Both the position numbers and the translations under genes were made by a program. A stretch of 64,000 nucleotides of DNA, taken from assembly GCA_019239975.1 (NCBI GenBank), contig JAFAZE010000095.1, positions 1 through 64,000 of the forward strand, in the 5' to 3' direction. This DNA comes from Streptosporangiaceae bacterium (lineage in GTDB: Bacteria > Actinomycetota > Actinomycetes > Streptosporangiales > Streptosporangiaceae). Positions 1 to 7,410 of the stretch are shown here, piece by piece (the first letter of the stretch is position 1; every line of letters starts with the position of its first letter). The notes below the pieces were generated by a model. That model was not told the origin of the DNA. It saw nothing but the letters and a program-made list of their open reading frames with translations, and did no database searches.

Positions 1-1
1 C

Positions 2-238
2 TGGGTCGAGCTGTCCGCCGCCGCCGCGTTCGCCGCCCGCCGCCGCACCGGGGACCCGGCAGGCGTGGTGGCCGGGCAGGTGCTGAGTGAGTTCGCGGGG
101 GATGAGCTGGCCCCGGAGCTGAAGCTGACCCCGCTGGCCGCCGCCGAGCAGCTCGCCTACGCCGCGACCGTCACCCGCCGCCTGCCCGCCACCTTCGCCG
201 CGCTGCGCGCGGGAACCATTGACGGCTACCGGGGTTAG
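2..238 (+). pseudogene. 5' fragment of DUF222/HNH endonuclease gene, cut by integrated element
   Basis: The frame is open from the window edge and reads as the helical N-terminal part of a 13E12/DUF222 protein. Its final residues, RRLPATFAALRAGTIDGYR, are typical of the segment just before the RVIAEAT-type motif. Native sequence ends at about 230; two more codons and a TAG at 236-238 come from element DNA. The missing remainder of the gene starts at 11138 in a compatible frame (VKIIAEATQYLSD), so this is the left half of a gene split by insertion. DUF222/HNH genes are abundant actinobacterial families with a putative C-terminal HNH nuclease. The gene start lies outside the window. Confidence 0.85.
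229..231. other. attL crossover core (CCG)
   Basis: This is the left junction between host DUF222 codons (ggctac) and the element end (gggttagttg). The CCG is shared with 11135-11137. Crossover anywhere within CCG gives the same products, so the true 2-bp core (CC or CG) cannot be decided from this sequence. Confidence 0.75.
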
Positions 239-265
239 TTGGGCTTTTGCCCTTAGTATGGGGGT

Positions 266-1801
266 ATGGACGCAATCCAGGAAGACGGGGCAAAACCCCA
301 GCTCAGGGCCGGTATCTACGCGCGTCTGAGCGAGACGTACGACGCTGCCGAGTCGGTGCCTACCCAGCTCGCCAACGGTGCCAAGCATGCGGAGCGGCGC
401 GGATGGCGAGTCGTGGCGAGGTTCAAGGACGACGGCTATTCGGCGTTCAAGGAGATCACCCGCGATGGCTTCATACAGCTTATCGAGGCGATCGAGCGCG
501 GAGCCGTTGATGTGGTGGTGATCCGTGACGTGGACCGCCTTACCCGCAATCTGACGGACTGGAACCGCTTTGAGAAGGCATGCGTAGAACATGGCGTGCT
601 GCTGAGCGTGTATACGGGCGGGGACCTGGACCTGTCTACTCCCGAGGGCGCGTATTACGGCGGGATGGAGACGCTTCGGGCGAAGCGGGAAAGCGCGGTC
701 AAGAGCGTTCGCGTGCGCGAGGGCAAGGACCGAGAGGCGCGCAAGGGGAAGCGTGCGAGTGGCGGCTCCAAGTGGTTCGGCTATGACCGCGTCTACGCGA
801 ATCCAGACGAACCACTCGCGCGTAAGCGGATCATTCTGCGGGAAGAACTTAATCCGGTAGAGGCGGATGCGTTGCGCGATGCTGCGGAGCGTGTGCTGAA
901 CGGCGAGACAACAGGGTCGATTATCCGTGACTGGACAGCGCGCGGGATCAAGCCCAAGGGCGGCAAGGAATGGTCGGTGACCGCGCTGGTCAAGACGCTC
1001 ACATCACCGAGGATCGCAGGCTTGCGGGAATGGCAGGGTAAGAAATATCCGGCGGTTGGCTGGCCGGCGATCATCGACGCGGACACTCACGAACGGCTAG
1101 TAAAGCTGTTTTCCGATCCCGCAAGGCGCAAGCACATCGTTGGCCGCAAACATCATCTGCTGTCCGGCGTCGCGGTATGCGGTAAGTGCGGTCACCCGCT
1201 TTACATACGGATCGAGAAAGACAAGCCGCAAAAGCGCTCCTACGGATGTGTTAAAGGACCGGGCGGGGGAGGATGCGGGGGTATCGCGATTCACGCGGAA
1301 CTGCTAGACGAGTACGTGACAGCGGTTGTTCTAGACGCGCTGGAATCTCCTGATCTCCAGAAAGCGATACAGGCAGGCGAGGATTCCGACGCGCCGCGCC
1401 GGGCGGAACTGCTAGCGGGCATTCAGCGTGCGCAGGAAACGCGCGCCGAAGCGCGCCGCGATCTCGCCCGGGGGATTATCGACCGTGAAGACTGGCTCGA
1501 TATCCGGCAGCAAACCGAAGACGTGATCAGCAAAGCACGGCGCCAGTATGACAGGCTGGCAGGATCGGCTACGGTATTCGGTGATATTCCGCCGTCAGAG
1601 CAGGTGCGGGATGTCTGGGAGTCGTGGAATACCGACCGTAAGCGCGCCGCACTAAAGGCGGTATTGCACCGGATCGTCATCAAGCCTCAGCCGGAAGGCA
1701 TAGGGAAAAATCCCTACGGGCAGACCAAAGATCCCGTGAAACGGCGGGAACGCTTGCTCGAAGTCATCCGCCAGCGTGTCGAATTCGACTGGCGATTCTG
1801 A
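266..1801 (+). CDS. int: Large serine recombinase (site-specific integrase)
   Basis: The product integrates and excises the element by double-strand cleavage through a serine-DNA intermediate. Visible features are an N-terminal resolvase domain (about residues 14-160) with the nucleophile motif YARLS (Ser22) and the DRLTR arginine motif near residue 90. A recombinase domain follows (about 165-290), then a zinc ribbon with Cys305, Cys308, Cys328 and Cys337, and a charged helical C-terminal tail suggesting a coiled coil. At 511 aa the length is normal for phiC31-like integrases. The ATG lies only 35 bp inside the left junction, as is usual for integrase beside its att site. No Shine-Dalgarno is evident, but tagtat at 254-259 fits a -10 box for a leaderless mRNA starting at the ATG. 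Confidence 0.95.
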   Translation: MDAIQEDGAKPQLRAGIYARLSETYDAAESVPTQLANGAKHAERRGWRVVARFKDDGYSAFKEITRDGFIQLIEAIERGAVDVVVIRDVDRLTRNLTDWNRFEKACVEHGVLLSVYTGGDLDLSTPEGAYYGGMETLRAKRESAVKSVRVREGKDREARKGKRASGGSKWFGYDRVYANPDEPLARKRIILREELNPVEADALRDAAERVLNGETTGSIIRDWTARGIKPKGGKEWSVTALVKTLTSPRIAGLREWQGKKYPAVGWPAIIDADTHERLVKLFSDPARRKHIVGRKHHLLSGVAVCGKCGHPLYIRIEKDKPQKRSYGCVKGPGGGGCGGIAIHAELLDEYVTAVVLDALESPDLQKAIQAGEDSDAPRRAELLAGIQRAQETRAEARRDLARGIIDREDWLDIRQQTEDVISKARRQYDRLAGSATVFGDIPPSEQVRDVWESWNTDRKRAALKAVLHRIVIKPQPEGIGKNPYGQTKDPVKRRERLLEVIRQRVEFDWRF

Positions 1802-1812
1802 CACTAAACGCA

Positions 1813-1849
1813 GAAGAGCGGCGAAGGCTGGATTCCTTCGCCGCTCTTC
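1813..1849. terminator. Bidirectional hairpin between convergent int and the tra operon
   Basis: A perfect 15-bp stem (gaagagcggcgaagg and its complement) with a 7-nt loop lies 12 bp after the integrase stop and 12 bp from the convergent leftward operon end. There is no long T run on either side. Placement and stem strength argue for a shared terminator. Confidence 0.8.
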
Positions 1850-1860
1850 GCTTGTGGAAT

Positions 1861-2199
1861 CTATGCCGTCTTCTTCCGTTCATGCTCTTTGGTCTTTTCA
1901 GTGGTGGCGCGCCGCGTGCTGCGGAACAGCGCCGCGAGTATGGCTATAGCGGCGGGATCTTCGATCCGCTCGGGTAGCCCTTGCTGTCTGCGAGATTTAC
2001 GTGCGTCTTCCGCACCGATCTTGCGGATTCTCGCACGCTCCTCCTCGCTCATCGTCGCGGTTAGCTGATCATCACCTTCCCTAGCCCTACGGCTACGTCC
2101 GGTGCTTGTCCCATCGTTCGTCCCATCGTCCGCGTTCGCGCGTTTACGTGCAGACGCGCGCGAGGGTGGGACGGGACGACCGGTGGGACGATCACTCAC
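1861..2199 (-). CDS. Small basic hypothetical protein, last gene of the transfer operon
   Basis: This is a 112-aa, highly charged protein with no family I recognise. The first 45 residues are Arg/Ser/Asp-rich and probably disordered. A helical middle (MSEEERARIRKIGAEDAR) and a Lys/Arg/Glu-rich C-terminus follow. The GTG start at 2199 is chosen because it overlaps the stop of the upstream FtsK-like gene (GTGA), the coupling seen throughout this operon; a longer reading from 2343 would lie entirely over the FtsK gene. Its place next to int and its basic character would suit a DNA-binding accessory such as a directionality factor, but nothing in the sequence shows that. Confidence 0.65.
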   Translation of the reverse strand: MSDRPTGRPVPPSRASARKRANADDGTNDGTSTGRSRRAREGDDQLTATMSEEERARIRKIGAEDARKSRRQQGLPERIEDPAAIAILAALFRSTRRATTEKTKEHERKKTA

Positions 2200-4028
2200 G
2201 GTGACGGCTCCTCGGTGGTCCGTGCGCGCCAGCGTCCCCGGCTCACCTGGACCGCGCGCCCGTCCTTGACCAGGGCGCCAAGGTACCGGTAGAGGGTGGT
2301 GTGTTTCATTCCGGCCATGTCCATCAATTCGCTGGTAGCCCACCCGTCATCGGGAGCGATGCACAGGGCGAGCCATAGCGTCTCCTTGGGGCTTGCCGGC
2401 TGATCTGGTACCAATCGGCCAGCATCGGATTTCTCGTTGCTGTCCGCTGGGACCGGTTCCCGTGCATCGCGCTGATTGCTTGCCGCAAGGATCGCGCGCC
2501 GGGATATTTCGTCTAGCTCTGGGCGCATGCTCGCGTGCTGCGCGGATATGGCGCTTACGGCCTGGTCCGTGACGAGGTAGGCACGGGCGCGCTTGGGTAT
2601 GTCGTGCTCGGGTGCGGAGATGAGGAATTTGCCGGGCGCATTGAGTTTGTGCGCCTGCCATCCCGCTTTGAGCATGCCCTGCCCGAGAATCAGGTCAACG
2701 TCTCGTTGCTCGCGGACGCGGAACGAGATACGCAGGTCCATCTGTGAACGCACTGCGCCCTGTCCCATGGCTTTCTGTGTTGGCCGCTGCGTCGCGGCCA
2801 CCATGGTCACGGCGACGGCACGGCCAAGCCGGGCGATCGAATCGGTATGCTGCATGGCATCGGGCGCGTCATCGGCTAGTTCGGCGTATTCATCGATGAT
2901 GATAATGAGCGCGGGCATGTCCGGTGATGGTTCCCACACGCGCCGGCCGGTTGCGGCGAGAAACTCGGCGCGCGCTTCCAGGATGGCTACCGCATCGCTG
3001 AGCAACGCGGTTGCTTCCTCGGGAGTGGTGGCCAGCCGTCCTATGCAGTCCTGCCAGGGCTTGAGTTCCATGCCCTTTTTAAGATCGATGGCCCAGATGA
3101 CCACATCGGCGCACGCGGTCAGATTGGCCATGAGCACGTTGATTCCACCGCTTTTACCCGATCCGGTCGTGCCACCGAATATCGCGTGTCGGCGGAGGAA
3201 TAGCACGCGGCATGGCGTGCCATCCTCGAAGGGCCCGAGATCGATTGGCTCCGTGATGGAGGTAACGGGTGACCCTGCCCAGTGGATGGCATCGGCGTGC
3301 GGATCGGAAACGAGTACCCGCAATTCACAGCGGTTCGCCAGATCATCAGGTGTCGGATAGACACGGATGGCACCGCGGAATGTGCCAAGCCCGGATTCGA
3401 TGGCGGGTATTCTTGCGGTCACGTCCGCGATTGTCTGGCCGCGCGCGAGGCGGAAACGTGCGCGCCATCCCCAGAGGTCCACCGTTGCGGACATGACTTC
3501 CGCGCCGGCTAGCCCGATATTCCTGGCGATATCCGGCCATGCCTGGAGTTTGCGTTCTACACGGACTTTCGCGCGCCGCCGCCGATGCGCCCACCACGGC
3601 ACCGAGAGAATAACGCCACTGATTGCCAGGGCTTGGGGAAGCGGTGATGTGAGAGGACCGATGATTGCGGCCTCTGCGAGCCATCCGCCGGCTGTGAGCG
3701 TGACCGTGGCCGCATAGAACCGTTCGGCGAGCGTGACGAGTCCGATTCGCGCGCCGAACGTGAACAGTGCCCACGCGGCCACCATGAAGCCGGACAGGAT
3801 GAATGCCCACCAGTGGGCAAGCGCGGCGTGCGCCCACCAGCCGGCGCCGATCATCGCGGCCACGGCATAAAGCGGCGCGAGCTCGGAGCGGTAGCGCCAC
3901 GCCATGCGCAGCAGCAGCACGCCGGCCGTCTCGGGGAGCTGGTCTCCGGTGCTGATCATCATCATGGGCTGCATGCCGGCGCGGCGGATCTGGCGTGCTT
4001 GCCGGCGCATCCTCCGGTAACTCGTCAC
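2196..4028 (-). CDS. FtsK/SpoIIIE-type DNA translocase (TraB/TraSA-like transfer protein)
   Basis: This 610-aa ATPase is the likely motor for conjugative transfer of double-stranded DNA; one such protein suffices in Streptomyces AICEs and plasmids. The N-terminus has hydrophobic membrane segments (about residues 50-145), then a motor domain with Walker A GTTGSGKS (286-293) and Walker B IIIIDEYAEL (DE at 379-380). The C-terminal 60 residues resemble a winged helix (ATSELMDMAGMKHTTLYRYL), as in the FtsK gamma/TraB DNA-recognition domain that binds short repeats (clt). It starts with GTG overlapping the previous stop. A chromosomal FtsK is unlikely given the size and mobile context. Confidence 0.88.
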   Translation of the reverse strand: MTSYRRMRRQARQIRRAGMQPMMMISTGDQLPETAGVLLLRMAWRYRSELAPLYAVAAMIGAGWWAHAALAHWWAFILSGFMVAAWALFTFGARIGLVTLAERFYAATVTLTAGGWLAEAAIIGPLTSPLPQALAISGVILSVPWWAHRRRRAKVRVERKLQAWPDIARNIGLAGAEVMSATVDLWGWRARFRLARGQTIADVTARIPAIESGLGTFRGAIRVYPTPDDLANRCELRVLVSDPHADAIHWAGSPVTSITEPIDLGPFEDGTPCRVLFLRRHAIFGGTTGSGKSGGINVLMANLTACADVVIWAIDLKKGMELKPWQDCIGRLATTPEEATALLSDAVAILEARAEFLAATGRRVWEPSPDMPALIIIIDEYAELADDAPDAMQHTDSIARLGRAVAVTMVAATQRPTQKAMGQGAVRSQMDLRISFRVREQRDVDLILGQGMLKAGWQAHKLNAPGKFLISAPEHDIPKRARAYLVTDQAVSAISAQHASMRPELDEISRRAILAASNQRDAREPVPADSNEKSDAGRLVPDQPASPKETLWLALCIAPDDGWATSELMDMAGMKHTTLYRYLGALVKDGRAVQVSRGRWRARTTEEPSP

Positions 4029-4405
4029 GGTTGCCTCCGCGCGTCCTCAGAGCGCGTCTGGCGCGCGTTTAGTTCGTCGCGGAGGTACCACAGAGGGTCC
4101 GCCTCGCCGGCGCGCTCAGCGGCGATCGTGGCGCGCATAGCGGCGAGCAGGTTCGCGCGGTCGAGCCGTGCGGCCTGAAGCTCGGCGGATAGCCGCGTGA
4201 TCTCGGCCGACAAAGAGACGGTGTCGTCCAGCGCGGTGACCAGGTCGCGCCAAATGCCGGACAAGGTAGGCATGCCGGCGGCGAATCCGGCGAGGATGCG
4301 CCGCGCGGCATCGTTGCGCAATTGGATCTGTGGAAGGTTGATAGTCGTGTTCGGGGAACGGTCGGGCACTCGGCACCAACTCCTTGGGCAGTTTTGCGTG
4401 TTCAT
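4025..4405 (-). CDS. Hypothetical element protein, predicted coiled coil
   Basis: This is a 126-aa protein of unknown function. The middle and C-terminal half is strongly helical with heptad-like leucines (about residues 65-105, SLSAEITRLSAELQAARLDR), suggesting a coiled coil; the C-terminus is Arg-rich. The ATG at 4405 overlaps the stop of the upstream membrane-protein gene as ATGA, and the end overlaps the FtsK start as GTGA. Translation across these genes is therefore almost certainly coupled. A partner or spread function for the transfer ATPase is inference from position only. Confidence 0.7.
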   Translation of the reverse strand: MNTQNCPRSWCRVPDRSPNTTINLPQIQLRNDAARRILAGFAAGMPTLSGIWRDLVTALDDTVSLSAEITRLSAELQAARLDRANLLAAMRATIAAERAGEADPLWYLRDELNARQTRSEDARRQP

Positions 4406-4599
4406 GGTTTGGTGATCCACTGGATGAGGCCGGCGAGGATGTTGTGGATTTCGGGCGCTGCGGTGGTGGCCGCGAGCAGGAAGCCGAAAATGAGGCTGAC
4501 GATCGCGTGCCAGATGCGCAGGCCCATATACCGCCATGCGATGTAGACGATGAGGCCGGCGATGGCGACGAGCGGAACGGTTACGGTCACGGTGATCAC
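4402..4599 (-). CDS. Small membrane protein of the transfer operon
   Basis: This 65-aa protein has two hydrophobic segments (about residues 5-22 and 30-50, containing VAIAGLIVYIAWRY and AIVSLIFGFLLAATTA). The GTG at 4599 is preferred because it overlaps the stop of the preceding short gene (GTGA) and follows a ggaaag ribosome site; a start at 4704 would extend into that gene. Small hydrophobic proteins beside TraB-like genes in actinobacterial elements often serve intra-mycelial spread (Spd), which is the best functional guess. Confidence 0.65.
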   Translation of the reverse strand: MITVTVTVPLVAIAGLIVYIAWRYMGLRIWHAIVSLIFGFLLAATTAAPEIHNILAGLIQWITKP

Positions 4600-4739
4600 T
4601 TCTTTCCATGGAGGATGCGGATCGGGCTTTTGCGGGTGCGCCATGCCTTGCGCCGGTACCAGCGTGCGCGCCTGCTGCATTTGCGGCATCGCGCCTCGGT
4701 GCAATGGCGGATCATGAATGCGGCGAGAAGATCAGTCAT
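4596..4739 (-). CDS. Short Cys/Arg-rich protein (47 aa)
   Basis: This short ORF fills the gap between two membrane-protein genes. The ATG at 4739 follows a GGAGG 11 bp upstream, and the TGA overlaps the GTG of the next gene. The product is very basic, with three cysteines in the first half (at about 13, 18 and 21, in HCTEARCRKC) and an Arg/Lys/Trp-rich tail. It could be a small zinc-binding or nucleic-acid-binding protein. It is called by operon geometry, not homology. Confidence 0.5.
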   Translation of the reverse strand: MTDLLAAFMIRHCTEARCRKCSRRARWYRRKAWRTRKSPIRILHGKK

Positions 4740-4744
4740 TCGGC

Positions 4745-4948
4745 TCACTCGTCCTCCGCGTCGTCGCTGTGGTAGCGGACACCGACGAGCATTCGGCGCG
4801 CGACCGAGTCGGCGTGCGATTTCGGAGCGTCGGCCAGGTGCGCGCGGTCACCTTTGCGAATGCCGACGATGACCACTGCGAGTGCCCCGGCCAGTGCGGC
4901 GAATAGGGCGGCTGCGCCGGCGAGAATCGCGATAACCACTTTTCTCAC
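4745..4948 (-). CDS. Small single-pass membrane protein
   Basis: The 67-aa product begins with a strong hydrophobic segment (about residues 3-28, rich in Ala, Val and Ile) followed by a polar, charged tail. The second of two adjacent GTG codons (4948) overlaps the upstream stop as GTGA and is chosen; GTG at 4951 is equally in frame. A ggaaagg ribosome site precedes both. The function is unknown; the context is the transfer operon. Confidence 0.6.
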   Translation of the reverse strand: MRKVVIAILAGAAALFAALAGALAVVIVGIRKGDRAHLADAPKSHADSVARRMLVGVRYHSDDAEDE

Positions 4949-5259
4949 CACCTTTCCGCGTTGCTGTTGCGCCGCGCGGCGTGCGGGATGGCGACAGCCC
5001 GGTACTCGACTGGCCCGAAGCTGCGCGACGCGACGTAATGGCCATGAACGGGACTTTCCTCGATAGCGTCCGAACCGATGCCTGCGGCGATCTTGTCGAT
5101 TTCCGCCCGCATCTCGTCATCGGCGCCATCTGGCGGGAAGATCAGCACGTCCGCATACTGCGGAGCGGGAACGTCCGCGTGATCTTCCAGAAATCTCGCC
5201 AGAGCGCGCAATCCAGCTATAAGCCGGATGCGCTCTTCGGTGCTGGCGTAATACGCCAT
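4945..5259 (-). CDS. Hypothetical protein, first gene of the transfer operon
   Basis: The 104-aa protein starts MAYYASTEERIRLIAGLRAL and shows a helical N-terminus, then a mixed alpha/beta part with an acidic patch (PPDGADDEMRAEIDKI). The ATG at 5259 has ggag 8 bp upstream; extending to 5334 would remove that signal. I do not recognise the family. It is followed by at least six genes with overlapping stops and starts down to 1861, so it heads the operon driven from the 5335-5470 regulatory region. Confidence 0.65.
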   Translation of the reverse strand: MAYYASTEERIRLIAGLRALARFLEDHADVPAPQYADVLIFPPDGADDEMRAEIDKIAAGIGSDAIEESPVHGHYVASRSFGPVEYRAVAIPHAARRNSNAERW

Positions 5260-5340
5260 GTGTACCACTCCATTTCCTGCGTCCGTGAGAACCTTGTGAC
5301 CGTGACAGTAGGTCGGCAGGAAGGAGTGACCCAATAACGC

Positions 5341-5467
5341 AGTGCTATATCAAGGTTATATATAGCGAGGTCGTATAGCACTCTGCGATAAGCGCGCCGA
5401 ATGGCGAGCGTTGACTATCAACGCCACTACCTTATCTTTATTACAAGGTGTGATAGCGATGTGAGAT
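5341..5467. promoter_or_regulatory. AT-rich promoter/operator region of the transfer operon
   Basis: Between the transfer operon and the hairpin cluster lie three symmetric or repeated signals. AGTGCTATA (5341-5349) has its exact inverse TATAGCACT (5374-5382). A palindrome GCGTTGA-cta-TCAACGC lies at 5408-5424. The motif gtgtgatagcgatgtgagat at 5448-5467 recurs with 17 of 20 matches at 7795-7814, upstream of the HTH-TPR regulator. AT content is high (tatatata near 5357). This looks like repressor-controlled transcription of transfer, by analogy with AICE control; the binding protein is not shown. Confidence 0.6.
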
Positions 5468-5490
5468 ATTGCCAGCCGTGTGCAGGCACG

Positions 5491-5556
5491 AAAAAGACCC
5501 CCGGCAGGGCTCTGGGAACGGGTGCCTGATGACGAGCACCGCAGCCCTGCCGGGGG
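5491..5556 (-). terminator. Strong leftward terminator with nested hairpin
   Basis: A perfect 14-bp stem pairs 5498-5511 with 5543-5556. The loop contains a second hairpin (ggtgc 5521-5525 with gcacc 5536-5540). On the minus strand the stem is followed by TCTTTTT. It would end transcription from the three small genes to the right before the transfer operon promoter. The nested loop could make it an attenuator. Confidence 0.75.
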
Positions 5557-5613
5557 CGCTTGAAGCTGAGGACCTATGGACCAAGCCCGGTTTGCTTCGC
5601 CTGCTGTGGGAGC

Positions 5614-5735
5614 GGAGGACGGCCCGCGTAGGTGAGAGCGGGCCGCCCTCCTCATCGGCGAGAGCAGCTCCGGCTGAAAGCCGCTACTCGCCGGAATCCC
5701 CGGGGACCAAGGGCCATCATTCCCCGGGGGTGCCT
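5614..5735. other. Cluster of consecutive hairpins, possible structured RNA or DNA origin
   Basis: Three further inverted repeats follow one another without a convincing gene. One pairs 5614-5627 with 5638-5651 (8 bp plus 5 bp around one mismatch). One pairs 5656-5662 with 5688-5694, enclosing cggct-gaa-agccg. One involves the two ccccgg/ccgggg tracts at 5698-5735. With the terminator at 5498-5556 they form about 240 bp of nearly continuous secondary structure. The strand that is transcribed is not determinable. Confidence 0.45.
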
Positions 5736-5804
5736 GCCGCGCTGGCACTGGGCGCGTGAGCCTGCCTTGCGACGGCGAGACTTCCCCAAGGCTTCCGCAC
5801 CCAC

Positions 5805-6077
5805 TTATCCCGCCCTCCGCCTCAATGCCGCGAGAACCCTGGCAAGCGTGTCCGCGTCGGCAGGCTCCCACTGTGCGGCGCGCTCTGGCGGCGAGGGAAT
5901 TCGTTTCGGCAGCGGCGGGGCACCTTCTTCGATCAGATCCACAAGCCCCTCCAAGGTTGCCGCTGAATACAGTGGCGGAGAGCCCTTCGGTTCCCAGCGG
6001 TACCGGGCATGGTAACCGCTAAGGGACAGCCAGATGTGATAGCAAGGAAACTGTTCTATTACCGCGTGCAGGTGCAT
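5805..6077 (-). CDS. Small hypothetical protein (90 aa)
   Basis: The start at 6077 shares its A with the upstream TGA (TGATG), giving MHLHAVIEQFPCYHIWLSLS. The protein has aromatic residues in its N-terminal half and a C-terminal Pro-rich then helical part (DTLARVLAALRRRAG). It is the third of three coupled small genes divergent from the DUF5753 regulator. I do not recognise the family and see no catalytic motif. Confidence 0.6.
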   Translation of the reverse strand: MHLHAVIEQFPCYHIWLSLSGYHARYRWEPKGSPPLYSAATLEGLVDLIEEGAPPLPKRIPSPPERAAQWEPADADTLARVLAALRRRAG

Positions 6078-6289
6078 CACGAAGCAACCACAAATTTCGC
6101 CGCGTCCAGTTCCGCGCGAAGCTCTGCAAGGCTGTCCGTTATCACCGCGTAGAGGCCGCCGGGGTTGCCAGGTTGCCACGCTTCTATCCCGAGACCCCCG
6201 TGAAGCTCCCTGACGGCGAAATTCCACCCCGGATACCAAGCCCGCAGGTCCCGGGCTAGCGCGTGCACGTTCCCGGGATAGTCGATCAC
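6077..6289 (-). CDS. Small hypothetical protein (70 aa)
   Basis: A GTG start at 6289 overlaps the stop of the gene before it (GTGA), and its own stop overlaps the next start. The sequence (WYPGWNFAVRELHGGLGIEA) looks like a small alpha/beta fold, ending in a helix (DSLAELRAELDAA). The compact, adaptor-like size and coupling suggest it works with its neighbours. No family is identified. Confidence 0.6.
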   Translation of the reverse strand: MIDYPGNVHALARDLRAWYPGWNFAVRELHGGLGIEAWQPGNPGGLYAVITDSLAELRAELDAAKFVVAS

Positions 6290-6480
6290 GGGGCAACATC
6301 CCTCGGAACTGGGCGGACGCGGTAATCTTTGCTGATCAGCGTCTCTAGCTCATCAGAAGTATCGGCCTTCAGCACCGTGTGATCGTCGCGGCGCTCAGCC
6401 AGATAGCAGCCGTCATGGCTCAGGATGTACGCGCCGCCCCAATTGAAATCAAGTAGCGCGAACGCATCGTCCTCTGTCAT
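6286..6480 (-). CDS. Small hypothetical protein (64 aa), first of a three-gene set
   Basis: The product has an acidic N-terminus (MTEDDAFALLDFNWGGAYIL) and a short beta-rich body. It heads the leftward trio 6480-5805 and is divergent from the DUF5753 regulator. The two starts lie about 30-100 bp apart depending on which regulator start is real, so promoters of both directions must overlap. Its function is unknown. Confidence 0.6.
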   Translation of the reverse strand: MTEDDAFALLDFNWGGAYILSHDGCYLAERRDDHTVLKADTSDELETLISKDYRVRPVPRDVAP

Positions 6481-6510
6481 GTGGCCAGGATGCCCCCACG
6501 GTCATAAGCT

Positions 6511-7410
6511 TTGGAACAGATACCCGAAACCCCAGGATGGACAGCCCATGCGGAATCTTGGACACGCTTGGACAAGATCATGAAGGCCCCCTCGGGAGAG
6601 AGCCCGCTCCGGGTGTTCGGCTCGATGCTCGCCTACTACCGCACGAGCGCGGGACTCACCCCCGAGCAGCTCGGCGCACGGCTGTACGTGTCGGGCTCGC
6701 TGGTCAGGAAGATCGAGAACGGGACACGGGCTCCCGGCGAGACGTTCGCGGCGAACTGTGAGAACATCCCTGAGCTTGGCTGTAATGGGGCGCTGACGAG
6801 GCTCTACGAAATCCTGAGCGACCACCTGAAGCAACGGGCATACCCGGGATGGTTCGCGGCATGGCCTGACAAGGAAGCCCACGCGAAGCGCCTGCGAAGC
6901 TTTGAGCTGGTCGTGGTACCCGGCCTGCTTCAGACGGAAGCCTATGCCCGGGCGGTGCTCTCGACGCGGGTAGGCGCAACAGAGGAGGAGCTGGACGAGG
7001 CGGTAGCGCTGCGCATAGTGCGGCAGCAGATCCTAGACCGCGACAACCCCCCGGAGCTGTGGTCGATCATCGATGAGCAGGTGCTCCGCAGGCCCGTCGG
7101 GTCGGCACAGGTGATGCATGAGCAGCTAAAACACGTTGCCGAGATGGCACGAAGATCACATATCGTGGTGCAGGTCATCCCAGTAGACGCCGGAGCGCAC
7201 CAGGGTCTCAACGGCGGCGCGTTCGTGGTCGCGGACTTCGATGACTCCCCAACCGTCGCCTACCAGGACACGGCCATGTCGGGCCAGATCATAGAAGACG
7301 AGGATGAGGCGAACACACTCGCCTACACCTGGGACACGCTCAGGCTAGAGGCACTACCAAGGGCCGCCTCCCTGAGCTTGATAGAGAAAGCAGCGGAAGA
7401 ATGGACATGA
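6511..7410 (+). CDS. Scr1-type HTH regulator with DUF5753 domain
   Basis: The N-terminal XRE-type helix-turn-helix (about residues 35-75, with the motif LTPEQLGARLYVSGSLVRKI) is followed by a DUF5753 region (about residues 110-295) with the typical FELVVVPGLLQTEAYARAV signature. These are abundant actinobacterial regulators nearly always paired with a DUF397 gene, as here (next gene overlaps by 4 bp). The annotated start is a TTG at 6511; ATG at 6583 (MKAPSGESPLRVFG) is a good alternative that still keeps the HTH. Targets are unknown; the divergent trio at 5805-6480 is the obvious candidate. Confidence 0.85.
   Translation: MEQIPETPGWTAHAESWTRLDKIMKAPSGESPLRVFGSMLAYYRTSAGLTPEQLGARLYVSGSLVRKIENGTRAPGETFAANCENIPELGCNGALTRLYEILSDHLKQRAYPGWFAAWPDKEAHAKRLRSFELVVVPGLLQTEAYARAVLSTRVGATEEELDEAVALRIVRQQILDRDNPPELWSIIDEQVLRRPVGSAQVMHEQLKHVAEMARRSHIVVQVIPVDAGAHQGLNGGAFVVADFDDSPTVAYQDTAMSGQIIEDEDEANTLAYTWDTLRLEALPRAASLSLIEKAAEEWT

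Noticed and set aside
225-260. tRNA gene as the integration target
   Set aside because: Both flanks are protein-coding DUF222 sequence that rejoins in frame, and no tRNA-like cloverleaf is visible.
5469-5759. 96-codon plus-strand frame over the hairpin cluster
   Set aside because: It has no ribosome site and no recognisable composition or motif, and the DNA is dominated by inverted repeats, including a minus-strand terminator.
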